NCBI GenBank assembly: GCA_045113775.1
Contig: JBGUJH010000108.1
Coordinates: 1 to 15,748 of the forward strand
From: CAG-791 sp045113775
GTDB lineage: Bacteria; Bacillota; Clostridia; Lachnospirales; Lachnospiraceae
Direction of reading: 5' to 3'
Length of the DNA stretch: 15,748 nt
Positions 7,814 through 14,408 of this stretch are shown here, in pieces. Each line of letters opens with the position of its first letter. The first letter of the stretch is position 1. A program made the translations under genes and the position numbers. Below the pieces are notes generated by a model. The model had not been told where the DNA came from. It saw only the letters and a list, made by a program, of their open reading frames with translations, and searched no databases.

Positions 7814-8941
7814 TCAGCGTCTTCCGCCTCTGGGCTGTGCCTCTTTCAGAAGCGCTTCCCACTCCTTTACGATCCTGCGGTCGTCAAAATAGTCGATTCT
7901 CATAGCTTTTCTGACTCGCTCCAAAGTGCGGTTCGTTGTCTCCCTGGCTTTGAGTGTGCCTTCCAGAAGGATATCATAGACGGCGTCAATATCCGCTTCC
8001 CACTTTGCGCGTTCCGCGCGGATAGGGCTGAGTTCTTCTTCAAGCACATTGATCAGGAACTTCTTGCAGACGCCGTCTCCGAGGCCGCCCCTGCGGTAGT
8101 GTTCCTTCATTTCCTCGAGATTGGCATACTGGGGCAGATACTCTGCAAAGTGCTCGTCTGTGCAGAAGGCGTCGAGATATGTGAAAACTACGTTGCCCTC
8201 TGTGTGGCCCGGATCTTCGATCCGAAGGTGCGTGGGGTCTGTGAACATCTTGCCGTTGACCTGTTTTTTGACAGTCTTGGCGCTGTCGCTCAGATAGATG
8301 CAGTTGCCGAGAGACTTGCTCATCTTGGCCTTTCCGTCGACGCCGGGAAGACGGCGCTGGGTCTCATTCTCGGGGATCATAGCCTTGGGCATGACCAATG
8401 TCTCGCCATAGGTATTGTTGAACTTCTGCACGATCTCCCTGGTCTGCTCGATCATCGGCAGCTGGTCCTCTCCTACCGGTACGACAGTCGCGTCAAAAGC
8501 CGTGATATCCGCCGCCTGGGATACAGGATAAGTAAAGAATCCCGCCGGAAGACCTTCGTCCGCGAATCCGCGCATCTGCATCTCAGCCTTAACTGTAGGG
8601 TTGCGGGAAAGGCGTGCGGTCGTGACCAGGTTCATATAATAAAAAGTGAGCGCGTGCAGAGCCGGAAGGGCTGACTGTACGCAGATGGTAGTCTTGGCAG
8701 GATCAAGTCCCACAGACAGATAATCCAACACCACATTGACGATATTATCCCTGATCTTGCCGGGATTGTCGGCGTTGTCCGTCAGCGCCTGGTCGTCGGC
8801 GATCAGGATGTTGATCTCATCAAACTTGCCGGAATTCTGAAGCTCGACCCGGCGCTTCAGGGAGCCTACATAGTGGCCCAGGTGAAGTCGTCCCGTGGGG
8901 CGGTCACCTGTGAGGATAATCTGTTTCTGTGTCTCGTTCAT
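7814..8941 (-). CDS. trpS: Tryptophanyl-tRNA synthetase
   Basis: Class I aminoacyl-tRNA synthetase that charges tRNA-Trp using ATP. 375 residues. The start GDRPTGRLHLGHYVGS holds the HIGH-type motif HLGH (20-23), and KMSKS lies at 206-210 (GKAKMSKSLGN). The NPTVK and GEDQLPMIEQTREI segments are typical of TrpRS. It is somewhat longer than the common 330-residue form. AGAAAGGAA precedes the ATG at 8941. It starts 22 bases after the tdk stop and is probably cotranscribed with udk and tdk. No T-box leader is present directly upstream, so tryptophan control by that route looks absent here. Confidence 0.95.
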   Translation of the reverse strand: MNETQKQIILTGDRPTGRLHLGHYVGSLKRRVELQNSGKFDEINILIADDQALTDNADNPGKIRDNIVNVVLDYLSVGLDPAKTTICVQSALPALHALTFYYMNLVTTARLSRNPTVKAEMQMRGFADEGLPAGFFTYPVSQAADITAFDATVVPVGEDQLPMIEQTREIVQKFNNTYGETLVMPKAMIPENETQRRLPGVDGKAKMSKSLGNCIYLSDSAKTVKKQVNGKMFTDPTHLRIEDPGHTEGNVVFTYLDAFCTDEHFAEYLPQYANLEEMKEHYRRGGLGDGVCKKFLINVLEEELSPIRAERAKWEADIDAVYDILLEGTLKARETTNRTLERVRKAMRIDYFDDRRIVKEWEALLKEAQPRGGRR

Positions 8942-8963
8942 CAGTATATGTTCCTTTCTGTTG

Positions 8964-9527
8964 TTAATGCAGATTTGTCAGTCTGTTATCGCCTTTCTTG
9001 ACCAGGATCCTTCGCAGGCACCTCCTGCAGAGGGATTTATAGCCTTCATCGCCGACCAGGACGTCGCTCTCCTTATTGCCGTCGTAATACGTGTAGATCG
9101 CTTTTCTTCCGCAGACATTACAGGATGAATAGGTATTGATGATCTTATCGCTGACGGCCAGGACCTGCGGCATGATCCCGAAAGGTTCCTGTTCCGACGT
9201 CATATTGAGGCCCGCGCAGTAAATGTCGATGTCATCCATGATCGAGAGGCTCAGCAGTGTCTTGACACTGCCCTTCATAAACTGGATCTCATCAATAAAG
9301 ATATTCGTGATGTCCTCTGTGACATAATTTGTGATCTCTCCCAGTTCCTGGATACAGATCGCGTCAATATACTTGCTGCTTCCCTTGCTTCTTATAATGC
9401 CCTCATCTCTGGTATCCACTTTCGGTTTGAACACAAGGATGCTGTCCTTATTGTAGATCTTGTTGTAATACCTGATCATTGTTTCGCTCTTGCCGCTGTG
9501 CATAGGGCCGGTAAAAGTAGTGATCAT
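8964..9527 (-). CDS. tdk: Thymidine kinase, type II (TK1-like)
   Basis: Phosphorylates thymidine to dTMP with ATP in pyrimidine salvage. 187 residues, normal for bacterial TK. P-loop GPMHSGKS at 7-14; Walker B-like FIDEIQF at 77-83 with the probable catalytic Glu at 80; substrate segment EPFGIMPQVLAVSD; structural zinc site formed by C136, C139, C167 and C170. The lasso and C-terminus are intact. The ribosome-binding site GGTGGGAAA is weak. It starts 28 bases after udk, so it is likely translated from the same messenger. Confidence 0.95.
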   Translation of the reverse strand: MITTFTGPMHSGKSETMIRYYNKIYNKDSILVFKPKVDTRDEGIIRSKGSSKYIDAICIQELGEITNYVTEDITNIFIDEIQFMKGSVKTLLSLSIMDDIDIYCAGLNMTSEQEPFGIMPQVLAVSDKIINTYSSCNVCGRKAIYTYYDGNKESDVLVGDEGYKSLCRRCLRRILVKKGDNRLTNLH

Positions 9528-9555
9528 TTTCCCACCATATCTAAATAGTCTGCTA

Positions 9556-10179
9556 TTATTCAGCCTTATGATCCTTAAGTAAAGTCTCGATCTTTACCTT
9601 GATCACATCAAATGCGACGTTGTTCATCCCGCTGTTGATGACGAGATCCGCGCTGTATTTGGTCGGCTCAACGAAGATGTAGTGCATCGGCTTGACGGTC
9701 GTCAGATACTGCTTGGCAATTCCTTCCACGTCCCTGCCGCGCTCCTTCACGTCGCGGATCACTCTCCTGAGGATCCGCTCATCGGCGTCCGCGTCTACAT
9801 AGATCTTGATATCCATCAGATCCTTCAGGCGCGGGTCATAGAGCACAAGGATCCCTTCGACAAGGATGACCTCCGCCGGATTGATCTGAATCGTCTTGTC
9901 GGTTCTGTTATGAACTGTATAGTCATAGACAGGGCACTGAATAGATTCTCCATTCTTGAGTTTGTGCAGATGTTCTACCAGAAGGTCCGTCTCAAAAGAA
10001 TCCGGATGATCATAGTTGATCAGTTTTCTCTCTTCAAGGGGGATATCATCGTGCGACTTATAATAATTGTCGTAGTAGATCACGGATACGCGATCCCCGA
10101 ATGCTTCCTTGATCCTGTTCGTAAAGGTCGATTTACCGGATCCGGTTCCGCCGGCGATGCCGATCACGATACTTTCCAT
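9556..10179 (-). CDS. udk: Uridine/cytidine kinase
   Basis: Phosphorylates uridine and cytidine to the monophosphates with ATP or GTP (pyrimidine salvage). 207 residues, the usual length. P-loop GGTGSGKST at 10-18, then VIYYDNYY, the INYDHPDSFETDLL substrate segment, PVYDYTVHNR, EGILVLYDPRL and RRVIRDVKERGRD. The frame is open for 14 more codons upstream, to 10221, but the ATG at 10179 has GGGAGG at the right distance and gives the normal family start (MESIVIGIAGG). First gene of the udk-tdk-trpS run. Only about 65 bases separate it from the tRNA-Glu terminator; a TATCAT at 10230-10225 is a weak -10 candidate, so part of its transcription may come from tRNA read-through. Confidence 0.95.
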   Translation of the reverse strand: MESIVIGIAGGTGSGKSTFTNRIKEAFGDRVSVIYYDNYYKSHDDIPLEERKLINYDHPDSFETDLLVEHLHKLKNGESIQCPVYDYTVHNRTDKTIQINPAEVILVEGILVLYDPRLKDLMDIKIYVDADADERILRRVIRDVKERGRDVEGIAKQYLTTVKPMHYIFVEPTKYSADLVINSGMNNVAFDVIKVKIETLLKDHKAE

Positions 10180-10243
10180 ATGAATTACCTCCCTATGGGG
10201 CAAGAAGTCGATGTCATCCATTCAATGATACCATCATTTTCTT

Positions 10244-10272
10244 AAAAAAAAACTGCCAGATTTCTCTGACAG
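10244..10272 (-). terminator. Terminator downstream of tRNA-Glu
   Basis: Minus-strand hairpin CTGTCAGA-GAAA-TCTGGCAG (8 pairs, one of them G-T, with a GAAA tetraloop) followed by nine T residues (complement of A at 10244-10252). It lies 8 bases after the tRNA-Glu gene and before udk. Confidence 0.88.
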
Positions 10273-10280
10273 CTGATTAG

Positions 10281-10352
10281 TAGCTCGTACGGGAATCGAA
10301 CCCATGATTCCGCCGTGAGAGGGCGGCGTCTTGACCCCTTGACCAACGAGCC
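10281..10352 (-). tRNA. tRNA-Glu (anticodon CUC)
   Basis: 72 nt including the discriminator A. Acceptor stem GGCTCGT with ACGAGCT (last pair G-U), D-arm with GGTCAAGGGGTCAAGAC, anticodon arm CCGCC-CTCTCAC-GGCGG giving CUC (reads GAG), T-loop TTCGATT. The 3' CCA is not encoded (CTA follows). Preceded by a promoter and followed by a terminator. Confidence 0.95.
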
Positions 10353-10377
10353 ATGCGCTTCATCCGAAGCAAGAATT

Positions 10378-10406
10378 ACTTTACCATATGCAAACCTTTG
10401 TTGCAA
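10378..10406 (-). promoter_or_regulatory. Probable tRNA-Glu promoter
   Basis: Minus strand TTGCAA (10406-10401), a 17-base spacer, then TAAAGT (10383-10378) preceded by TGG, an extended -10. The start would fall near 10371, about 20 bases before the tRNA. Confidence 0.5.
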
Positions 10407-10438
10407 GTGAAAAGTCAAAAAAAATATTTAAATTATGC

Positions 10439-10467
10439 TTGCATTTATATCCGCAACGCACTATAAT
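10439..10467 (+). promoter_or_regulatory. tRNA-Lys promoter
   Basis: TTGCAT (10439-10444) and a perfect TATAAT (10462-10467) with a 17-base spacer. The start would be near 10474, about 30 bases before the tRNA. Confidence 0.75.
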
Positions 10468-10504
10468 AACATTCGCTTCACAAATCACGAAGTACAATAA
10501 ATAA

Positions 10505-10577
10505 GCGCTTCTAGCTCAGCTGGTAGAGCACCTGACTCTTAATCAGGGTGTCCAGGGTTCGAGTCCCTGGAGGCGCA
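10505..10577 (+). tRNA. tRNA-Lys (anticodon CUU)
   Basis: 73 nt including discriminator A. Acceptor GCGCTTC with GAGGCGC, D-arm TAGCTCAGCTGGTAGAGCA, anticodon arm CCTGA-CTCTTAA-TCAGG giving CUU (reads AAG), T-arm CAGGG-TTCGAGT-CCCTG. CCA is not encoded (CGA follows). Confidence 0.96.
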
Positions 10578-10581
10578 CGAA

Positions 10582-10626
10582 AGAAAACCGTCACAGGAAT
10601 GATCCTGATGACGGTTTTCTTGTTTT
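10582..10626. terminator. Bidirectional terminator between tRNA-Lys and rpiB
   Basis: Long hairpin: AGAAAACCGTCA pairs with TGACGGTTTTCT around an inner CAGGA-ATGA-TCCTG helix with one bulged A. On the plus strand TGTTTT follows. On the minus strand the stem itself ends in TTTTCTTT. It lies 5 bases past tRNA-Lys and about 25 bases past the rpiB stop, so it can serve both convergent units. Confidence 0.85.
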
Positions 10627-10648
10627 AACCGTTTCGTTTCTGAAAGGC

Positions 10649-11119
10649 TCACTTCACGGGAGCATCCGCGTACCCGTAGTCTCTCTCGATCTGCGTGATC
10701 ATGTCTACGCGTTTAGCATGGCGGCCGCCGAGCTCTTCCGCGCCAAAGAAGTTGTCCACGATCATCTTGGCCAGCTCAGTTCCTACAACGCGCTGCCCCA
10801 TCGCGATGATCTGGCAGTGGTTGTGCTCCTTGACCATCTTGGCTGTAAAGCAGTCCGAGCATACTCCTGCGCGGATTCCGGGGACTTTATTAGCTGCCAG
10901 AGAGATTCCGACGCCCGTTCCGCATACCAGAACGCCCTTGTCGATTTCGCCGCGCCTGATCGCCTCTGCGACCTTCCTGCCGGCGATGGGGTAATCCATC
11001 TTCTCTTCAGGGCTGTAAGCGCCGAAGTCCACACACTCATATCCTTTTTCTCTCAGGTGCTCGAGCAGGCATGCCTTGAGTTCGATCGCCGCATGATCAC
11101 TTCCAAATCCAATCTTCAT
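10649..11119 (-). CDS. rpiB: Ribose-5-phosphate isomerase B (RpiB/LacAB family)
   Basis: Interconverts ribose 5-phosphate and ribulose 5-phosphate in the pentose phosphate pathway. 156 residues, normal length. Seen: GSDHAAIELK at 6-15 with Asp8/His9, the VCGTGVGISLAANK active-site block with the probable catalytic base Cys66, and EHNHCQIIAMGQR. GGAGG lies upstream of the ATG at 11119. Some family members act on allose 6-phosphate or galactose 6-phosphate; no such sugar genes are adjacent, so the housekeeping role is preferred. Single-gene unit with its own promoter. Confidence 0.92.
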   Translation of the reverse strand: MKIGFGSDHAAIELKACLLEHLREKGYECVDFGAYSPEEKMDYPIAGRKVAEAIRRGEIDKGVLVCGTGVGISLAANKVPGIRAGVCSDCFTAKMVKEHNHCQIIAMGQRVVGTELAKMIVDNFFGAEELGGRHAKRVDMITQIERDYGYADAPVK

Positions 11120-11196
11120 AAGCTGATTCCTCCGGAGTTAATACAAACAAGATCGCAGATAAGGGATCAATCTGCTGTTTTTTGTTTCCTGCTCTT

Positions 11197-11225
11197 AGTT
11201 TACACCTTCTGCCCTCTCCGCTCAA
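11197..11225 (-). promoter_or_regulatory. Probable rpiB promoter
   Basis: Minus strand TTGAGC (11225-11220), 17-base spacer, TAAACT (11202-11197). It would give a leader of about 70 nt. The leader holds a small inverted repeat, GCAGAT/ATCTGC, around 11155-11175. Confidence 0.45.
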
Positions 11226-11268
11226 GCGGTGTCACCTGCAGGCCTCTTTCTCTTCCCGGTACGACAAA

Positions 11269-11296
11269 CAGGCGCCCCGCTTCTGCGGAGCGCCTG
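11269..11296 (-). terminator. Probable terminator of the FucO-type gene
   Basis: Hairpin CAGGCGC.CCGC-TTCT-GCGG.GCGCCTG with one mismatch, 57 bases past the stop of the alcohol dehydrogenase. The minus-strand tail TTTGTC is short, so termination may be partial. Confidence 0.55.
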
Positions 11297-11352
11297 CCGT
11301 ATTCGCTTATTTACTATTTTGCCAAATACCTGTCAAAACAGTGCGGCCGGTA

Positions 11353-12498
11353 TTACATCAGCTTGCGGAACATAGCCTCGAAGTCTGCCAGAGAAGCTTC
11401 TCTGGGGTTGCCGGGCGCGCATGCATCTGCTGCAGCGGACTCGCACAGGAAAGGAAGATCCTCTTCTTTGAGCTTCTCAAGCTTTGTAGGAATGCCTACG
11501 TCAACAGACAGCTGCTGAACTGCGTCGATAGCAGCCTTGCGATAAGCTTCCTGATCCATGCCGGTGGTGTCGATATCGAACGCCTCAGCGATTGCCTTAT
11601 ACTTCTCGCCTGTGAAATCTTTATTGAATTCCATTACGATAGGAAGCATCATAGCGCATGCTACGCCGTGAGGTGTGTCATAAACAGCGCCAAGGGTGTG
11701 AGCCATGGAATGAGCAATTCCGAGGCCGACATTTGAGTAAGCCATAGCGGTCACATACTGTGCAAGAGCCATTCCCTCGCGTCCGTCGGGATCGTTCCGA
11801 ACAGCTTTGCGAAGGTTCTTGGCGATCAGCTTGATTGCCTCAAGGTCAAGGCAGTCGGAAAGAGCCCATGCAGCCTTGGTCGTATAACCTTCGATCGCGT
11901 GGGTCAGGGCGTCCATACCGGTGGAAGCCGTGAGGCCCTTAGGCATGGAAGACATCATATCGGGATCTACTACTGCTACATCCGGGATGTCGTTAGGGTC
12001 TACGCACACGAATTTTCTCTTCTTCTCTACGTCGGTGATAACGTAGTTGATCGTGGACTCCGCGCCTGTGCCTCCGGTCGTCGGAACGGCAATGGTGAAT
12101 ACGGTGCGCTTCTTGGTGGGAGCTACGCCCTCAAGAGAACGAACATCGTAATACTCGGGGTTGTTTACGATAATGCCGATGCCCTTGCCGGTGTCCATGG
12201 AGGAACCGCCGCCGATGGTGATCATGAAATCTGCGCCGGAAGCCTTGTAAGCATCTACGCCTTCCTGAACGTTCTGGATCGTGGGATTGGGCTTAATGTT
12301 GGAATAAACGACATACTCAATGCCGTTCGCTGCGAGAAGGTCCGTGACCTTCGCGGTAACGCCGAACTTTACAAGGTCCGGATCAGATGCCACGAATGCC
12401 TTCTTGAATCCCTTGGATGCTACGATCCCGGGGATCTCGTTGATTGCGCCGTGTCCGTGGAAGGACATGCCATTCAGTACAAAACGATTAACTGCCAT
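11353..12498 (-). CDS. fucO: Iron-dependent alcohol dehydrogenase, lactaldehyde reductase (FucO) type
   Basis: Reduces L-lactaldehyde to 1,2-propanediol with NADH, or acts as a related group III Fe-dependent alcohol dehydrogenase in cofactor recycling. 381 residues. Similarity to E. coli FucO is high by memory: GVTAKVTD, NNPEYYDVRSLEG, INYVITD, KRKFVCVDPNDIP, GMDALTHAIEGY, SNVGLGIAHSMAH and DTPHGVA all have direct counterparts. NAD-binding GGGSSMD is present. With the ATG at 12498 the iron ligands are D196, H200, H263 and H277, the same numbers as in E. coli FucO. A TTG two codons upstream (12504) is too close to AGGAGG to be the start. No fucose or rhamnose genes flank it, so the in vivo substrate is uncertain. 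Divergent from the three-gene cluster, with shared palindromes between. Confidence 0.92.
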   Translation of the reverse strand: MAVNRFVLNGMSFHGHGAINEIPGIVASKGFKKAFVASDPDLVKFGVTAKVTDLLAANGIEYVVYSNIKPNPTIQNVQEGVDAYKASGADFMITIGGGSSMDTGKGIGIIVNNPEYYDVRSLEGVAPTKKRTVFTIAVPTTGGTGAESTINYVITDVEKKRKFVCVDPNDIPDVAVVDPDMMSSMPKGLTASTGMDALTHAIEGYTTKAAWALSDCLDLEAIKLIAKNLRKAVRNDPDGREGMALAQYVTAMAYSNVGLGIAHSMAHTLGAVYDTPHGVACAMMLPIVMEFNKDFTGEKYKAIAEAFDIDTTGMDQEAYRKAAIDAVQQLSVDVGIPTKLEKLKEEDLPFLCESAAADACAPGNPREASLADFEAMFRKLM

Positions 12499-12558
12499 AC
12501 TCAATACCTCCTGTTATTGGTGTTTTTTGTGAGCCTTTCCCAAGCATGCTCTCATTCA

Positions 12559-12587
12559 ATTATATCGCAGCAGCAATGTCTGCATTG
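12559..12587 (-). promoter_or_regulatory. Probable promoter of the FucO-type gene
   Basis: A perfect minus-strand TATAAT (12564-12559) sits about 60 bases before the ATG. The -35 position (12587-12582, CAATGC) is poor, which leaves room for an activator. A second minus TATAAT, inside the palindrome near 12668-12673, is an alternative. Confidence 0.4.
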
Positions 12588-12613
12588 TTAATTTTTTGTA
12601 AACACTAATTATT

Positions 12614-12630
12614 TTAGTCTTTTTGACTAT
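12614..12630. promoter_or_regulatory. Palindromic operator copy 1
   Basis: Imperfect 17-bp palindrome with half-sites TAGTC and GACTA around a T-rich centre. It matches the copy at 12671-12687 at 12 of 17 positions, and all mismatches but the first base are in the centre. That is the pattern of a dimeric repressor or activator site. The binding protein is not identified. Confidence 0.6.
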
Positions 12631-12637
12631 TTTAATA

Positions 12638-12695
12638 TTGACAGTCCGCTTCCACCGTGTTAATGTGATTATAGTCAAAGTGACTATTATATAAT
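12638..12695 (+). promoter_or_regulatory. Promoter region of the three-gene cluster
   Basis: A perfect TTGACA (12638-12643) is followed at 17 bases only by a weak TAATGT (12661-12666). A perfect TATAAT (12690-12695) has no good -35 at the right distance. Which pair is used cannot be settled from sequence; the second palindrome lies between them. The leader to the ATG would be about 50-80 nt. Confidence 0.4.
12671..12687. promoter_or_regulatory. Palindromic operator copy 2
   Basis: Perfect 7-bp arms ATAGTCA and TGACTAT around AAG. It lies directly before the plus-strand TATAAT at 12690-12695, where a bound protein would block or remodel that promoter. Its centre is 57 bp from the centre of copy 1. 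Confidence 0.65.
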
Positions 12696-12750
12696 TCAGA
12701 TCAGGACAGGCAAGAGACACAACAAAAACGGAAAAAGGAGGAAACGCGAT

Positions 12751-13371
12751 ATGAATAATATTTTCGGCGACATGTTCATGAGAGTTCAGAAAGGTGTGTG
12801 CATGCTCTCCCCCTGCGGGATCGCGGTCAAGACTTCCGCAGGATACCGCAGCTACAACGTTAAGACCGGAAAGCTCCGCAATTGCGACAATCTGGTCTTC
12901 AGCTTCGGAGACGGAATGTTCTTCGTGATCCCGGCAACCAGGGTCAAGCCCGGCGACATTATCCTCAACGGCGGACGCCCCGCCTGTGTCAGGCAGGCCT
13001 CCCCCAACAGCATTGAAGTGATCAATTATGAGACGTCCGTCGTGGAGACCATCCTTCCCGAGCGGCACGTATTCATGGGCAACACCTACTTCTACGGCAA
13101 AATAGTATCCATTTTCGGGGACGGCTCTTCCATCTGCGGCAAAGGCAGCGTCACAAGGATGATGAAGTTCATGATGCTGGGCAGCCTTATGGGGAACGGC
13201 ACGGACACGGAAAACGGCATTATGCCCGCACAGGGCAGCCAGGGCGGCATGGGCATACTGCTCCCTCTCATGCTTATGAAGGGAGAGGGATTTGACGATC
13301 TCTTCGGCGGTCACTTCGAGGAGGAGGAAGATAACGCAGACGACAGCGGCGACGAAGATGATCTCTTCTAA
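12751..13371 (+). CDS. Unrecognised 206-residue protein with Met/Gly-rich segment and acidic tail
   Basis: I do not recognise the family. AAAAAGGAGG precedes the ATG. Residues 1-125 look beta-rich and globular (GIAVKTSAGYRSYNVKTGKL, then RVKPGDIILNGGRPACV, IEVINYE, ERHVFMGNTYFYGKIVSIFG); the PGDIIL..G...V pattern resembles a small barrel, but this is only an impression. Residues 137-177 are rich in Met, Gly and Leu (MMKFMMLG, GILLPLMLMKG) and could be a hydrophobic interaction surface. Residues 190-206 are almost all Asp and Glu and end in DDLF. Cysteines at 17, 22, 45, 79 and 129. No signal peptide and no clear membrane helix. First gene of a plus-strand run with the VWA and PurA-like genes, 61 bases before the next start, so it is probably cotranscribed. 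Confidence 0.85.
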   Translation: MNNIFGDMFMRVQKGVCMLSPCGIAVKTSAGYRSYNVKTGKLRNCDNLVFSFGDGMFFVIPATRVKPGDIILNGGRPACVRQASPNSIEVINYETSVVETILPERHVFMGNTYFYGKIVSIFGDGSSICGKGSVTRMMKFMMLGSLMGNGTDTENGIMPAQGSQGGMGILLPLMLMKGEGFDDLFGGHFEEEEDNADDSGDEDDLF

Positions 13372-13432
13372 AGGAACAGGGATCAAATATGCCCGGTAAG
13401 TTTTGACAGGCATCAATGAAAGGAGGTCCGAG

Positions 13433-14332
13433 ATGGGCGGAGGTTATTGGAGAAGAGAGGATTTTAACAGATATAACACAGGAAGGGGAAGAAAGGTCCG
13501 CGCCGACGGAAATATCGATACATCCGGTATGAGGGGCGCGCAGGACATGTACCTTGCGAGGAAACTGGCTCCGGATCTGAATCCCTATAAGGTCATCAGA
13601 GAGTGCTGTGACAACGAGGAGCATCCGCAGACCATACCGGTGATCCTGGCACTGGATGTCACGGGATCCATGGGCGGCGCGCTGCTTAAGACGGCTGCTT
13701 CCCTTAACGCTATCATGCAGACTGTTCTGGACAACTATAAGGATGTGGAATTTATGGTCATGGGAATCGGGGATCTGGCCTACGATGCCGCACCGATCCA
13801 GATCTCCCAGTTTGAATCCGACATCCGCGTAGCCGAACATCTGGATAAGATCTGGTTCGAGCGCGGAGGCGGCGGTAACGGGTACGAGTCCTACACGGCT
13901 GCCTGGTATATGGGTCTCAACCACACAGCCCTTGACTGCTGGAAGCGTGGCAAAAAAGGAATAATCATCACCCTGGGTGACGAACCGCTCAACCCCTATC
14001 TGCCGGGGAAGCGTCTGGCCGAGCTTACCGGCGACCCTCTGCAGGGGGACGTACATACCCCCGATCTGTACAAAGCTGTCACGGATAAATTTGAGGTCTA
14101 CCATATAGCGATCGATGACCCGGGAGACTGCTACAGAATGTATGCCAAAACAATTCACAAATCTTTCGGCACTCTTTTGAAAGATCATCTGCGCGTTGCC
14201 ACATTGGACCGGCTGCCTGAGACGATCATCAGCTGCCTTGAGACACACGCCGCCGGTGATCCTGCCGGAACGCCCGCTCCAAAAGGAGGCGGCCTGCTCG
14301 GACTCTTAGGACTGGGTACGGCGAGCTGGTGA
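13433..14332 (+). CDS. VWA (von Willebrand factor A) domain protein with MIDAS motif
   Basis: 299 residues from the ATG at 13433, which follows AAAGGAGG; an in-frame TTG at 13403 has no such site. The N-terminus (1-65) is basic and Arg/Gly-rich, then a VWA fold starts at about residue 66: TIPVILALDVTGSMGG contains the metal-ion-dependent adhesion site D75-x-T-x-S79. A second metal-ligand candidate is D183 in IIITLGDEPLNP. GGGGNGYESYTAAWYMGLNHT (about 145-165) is placed where the MIDAS Thr/Ser loop is expected. VWA domains of this sort bind protein partners through a divalent metal, often next to ATPases or ligases. The C-terminus ends in a Gly/Leu-rich tail (GGGLLGLLGLG). No signal peptide, so probably cytoplasmic. 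76 bases separate it from the PurA-like gene. The exact partner is unknown. Confidence 0.88.
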   Translation: MGGGYWRREDFNRYNTGRGRKVRADGNIDTSGMRGAQDMYLARKLAPDLNPYKVIRECCDNEEHPQTIPVILALDVTGSMGGALLKTAASLNAIMQTVLDNYKDVEFMVMGIGDLAYDAAPIQISQFESDIRVAEHLDKIWFERGGGGNGYESYTAAWYMGLNHTALDCWKRGKKGIIITLGDEPLNPYLPGKRLAELTGDPLQGDVHTPDLYKAVTDKFEVYHIAIDDPGDCYRMYAKTIHKSFGTLLKDHLRVATLDRLPETIISCLETHAAGDPAGTPAPKGGGLLGLLGLGTASW

Positions 14333-14408
14333 TCTTAGAACAATAAGCTGAGGATTCGCCGGGCGGGCCGGCATGCAGCATTTGTGCGTCGAAGAAAGGA
14401 GAACAAAC

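Noticed and set aside
10180..10221. Upstream start for udk adding 14 residues
   Set aside because: The ATG at 10179 has GGGAGG at normal spacing and gives the family's usual N-terminus.
12556..14248. Minus-strand open frames over the 206-residue and VWA genes
   Set aside because: The plus strand has AGGAGG sites, a MIDAS motif and coherent proteins; the minus frames have no such support.
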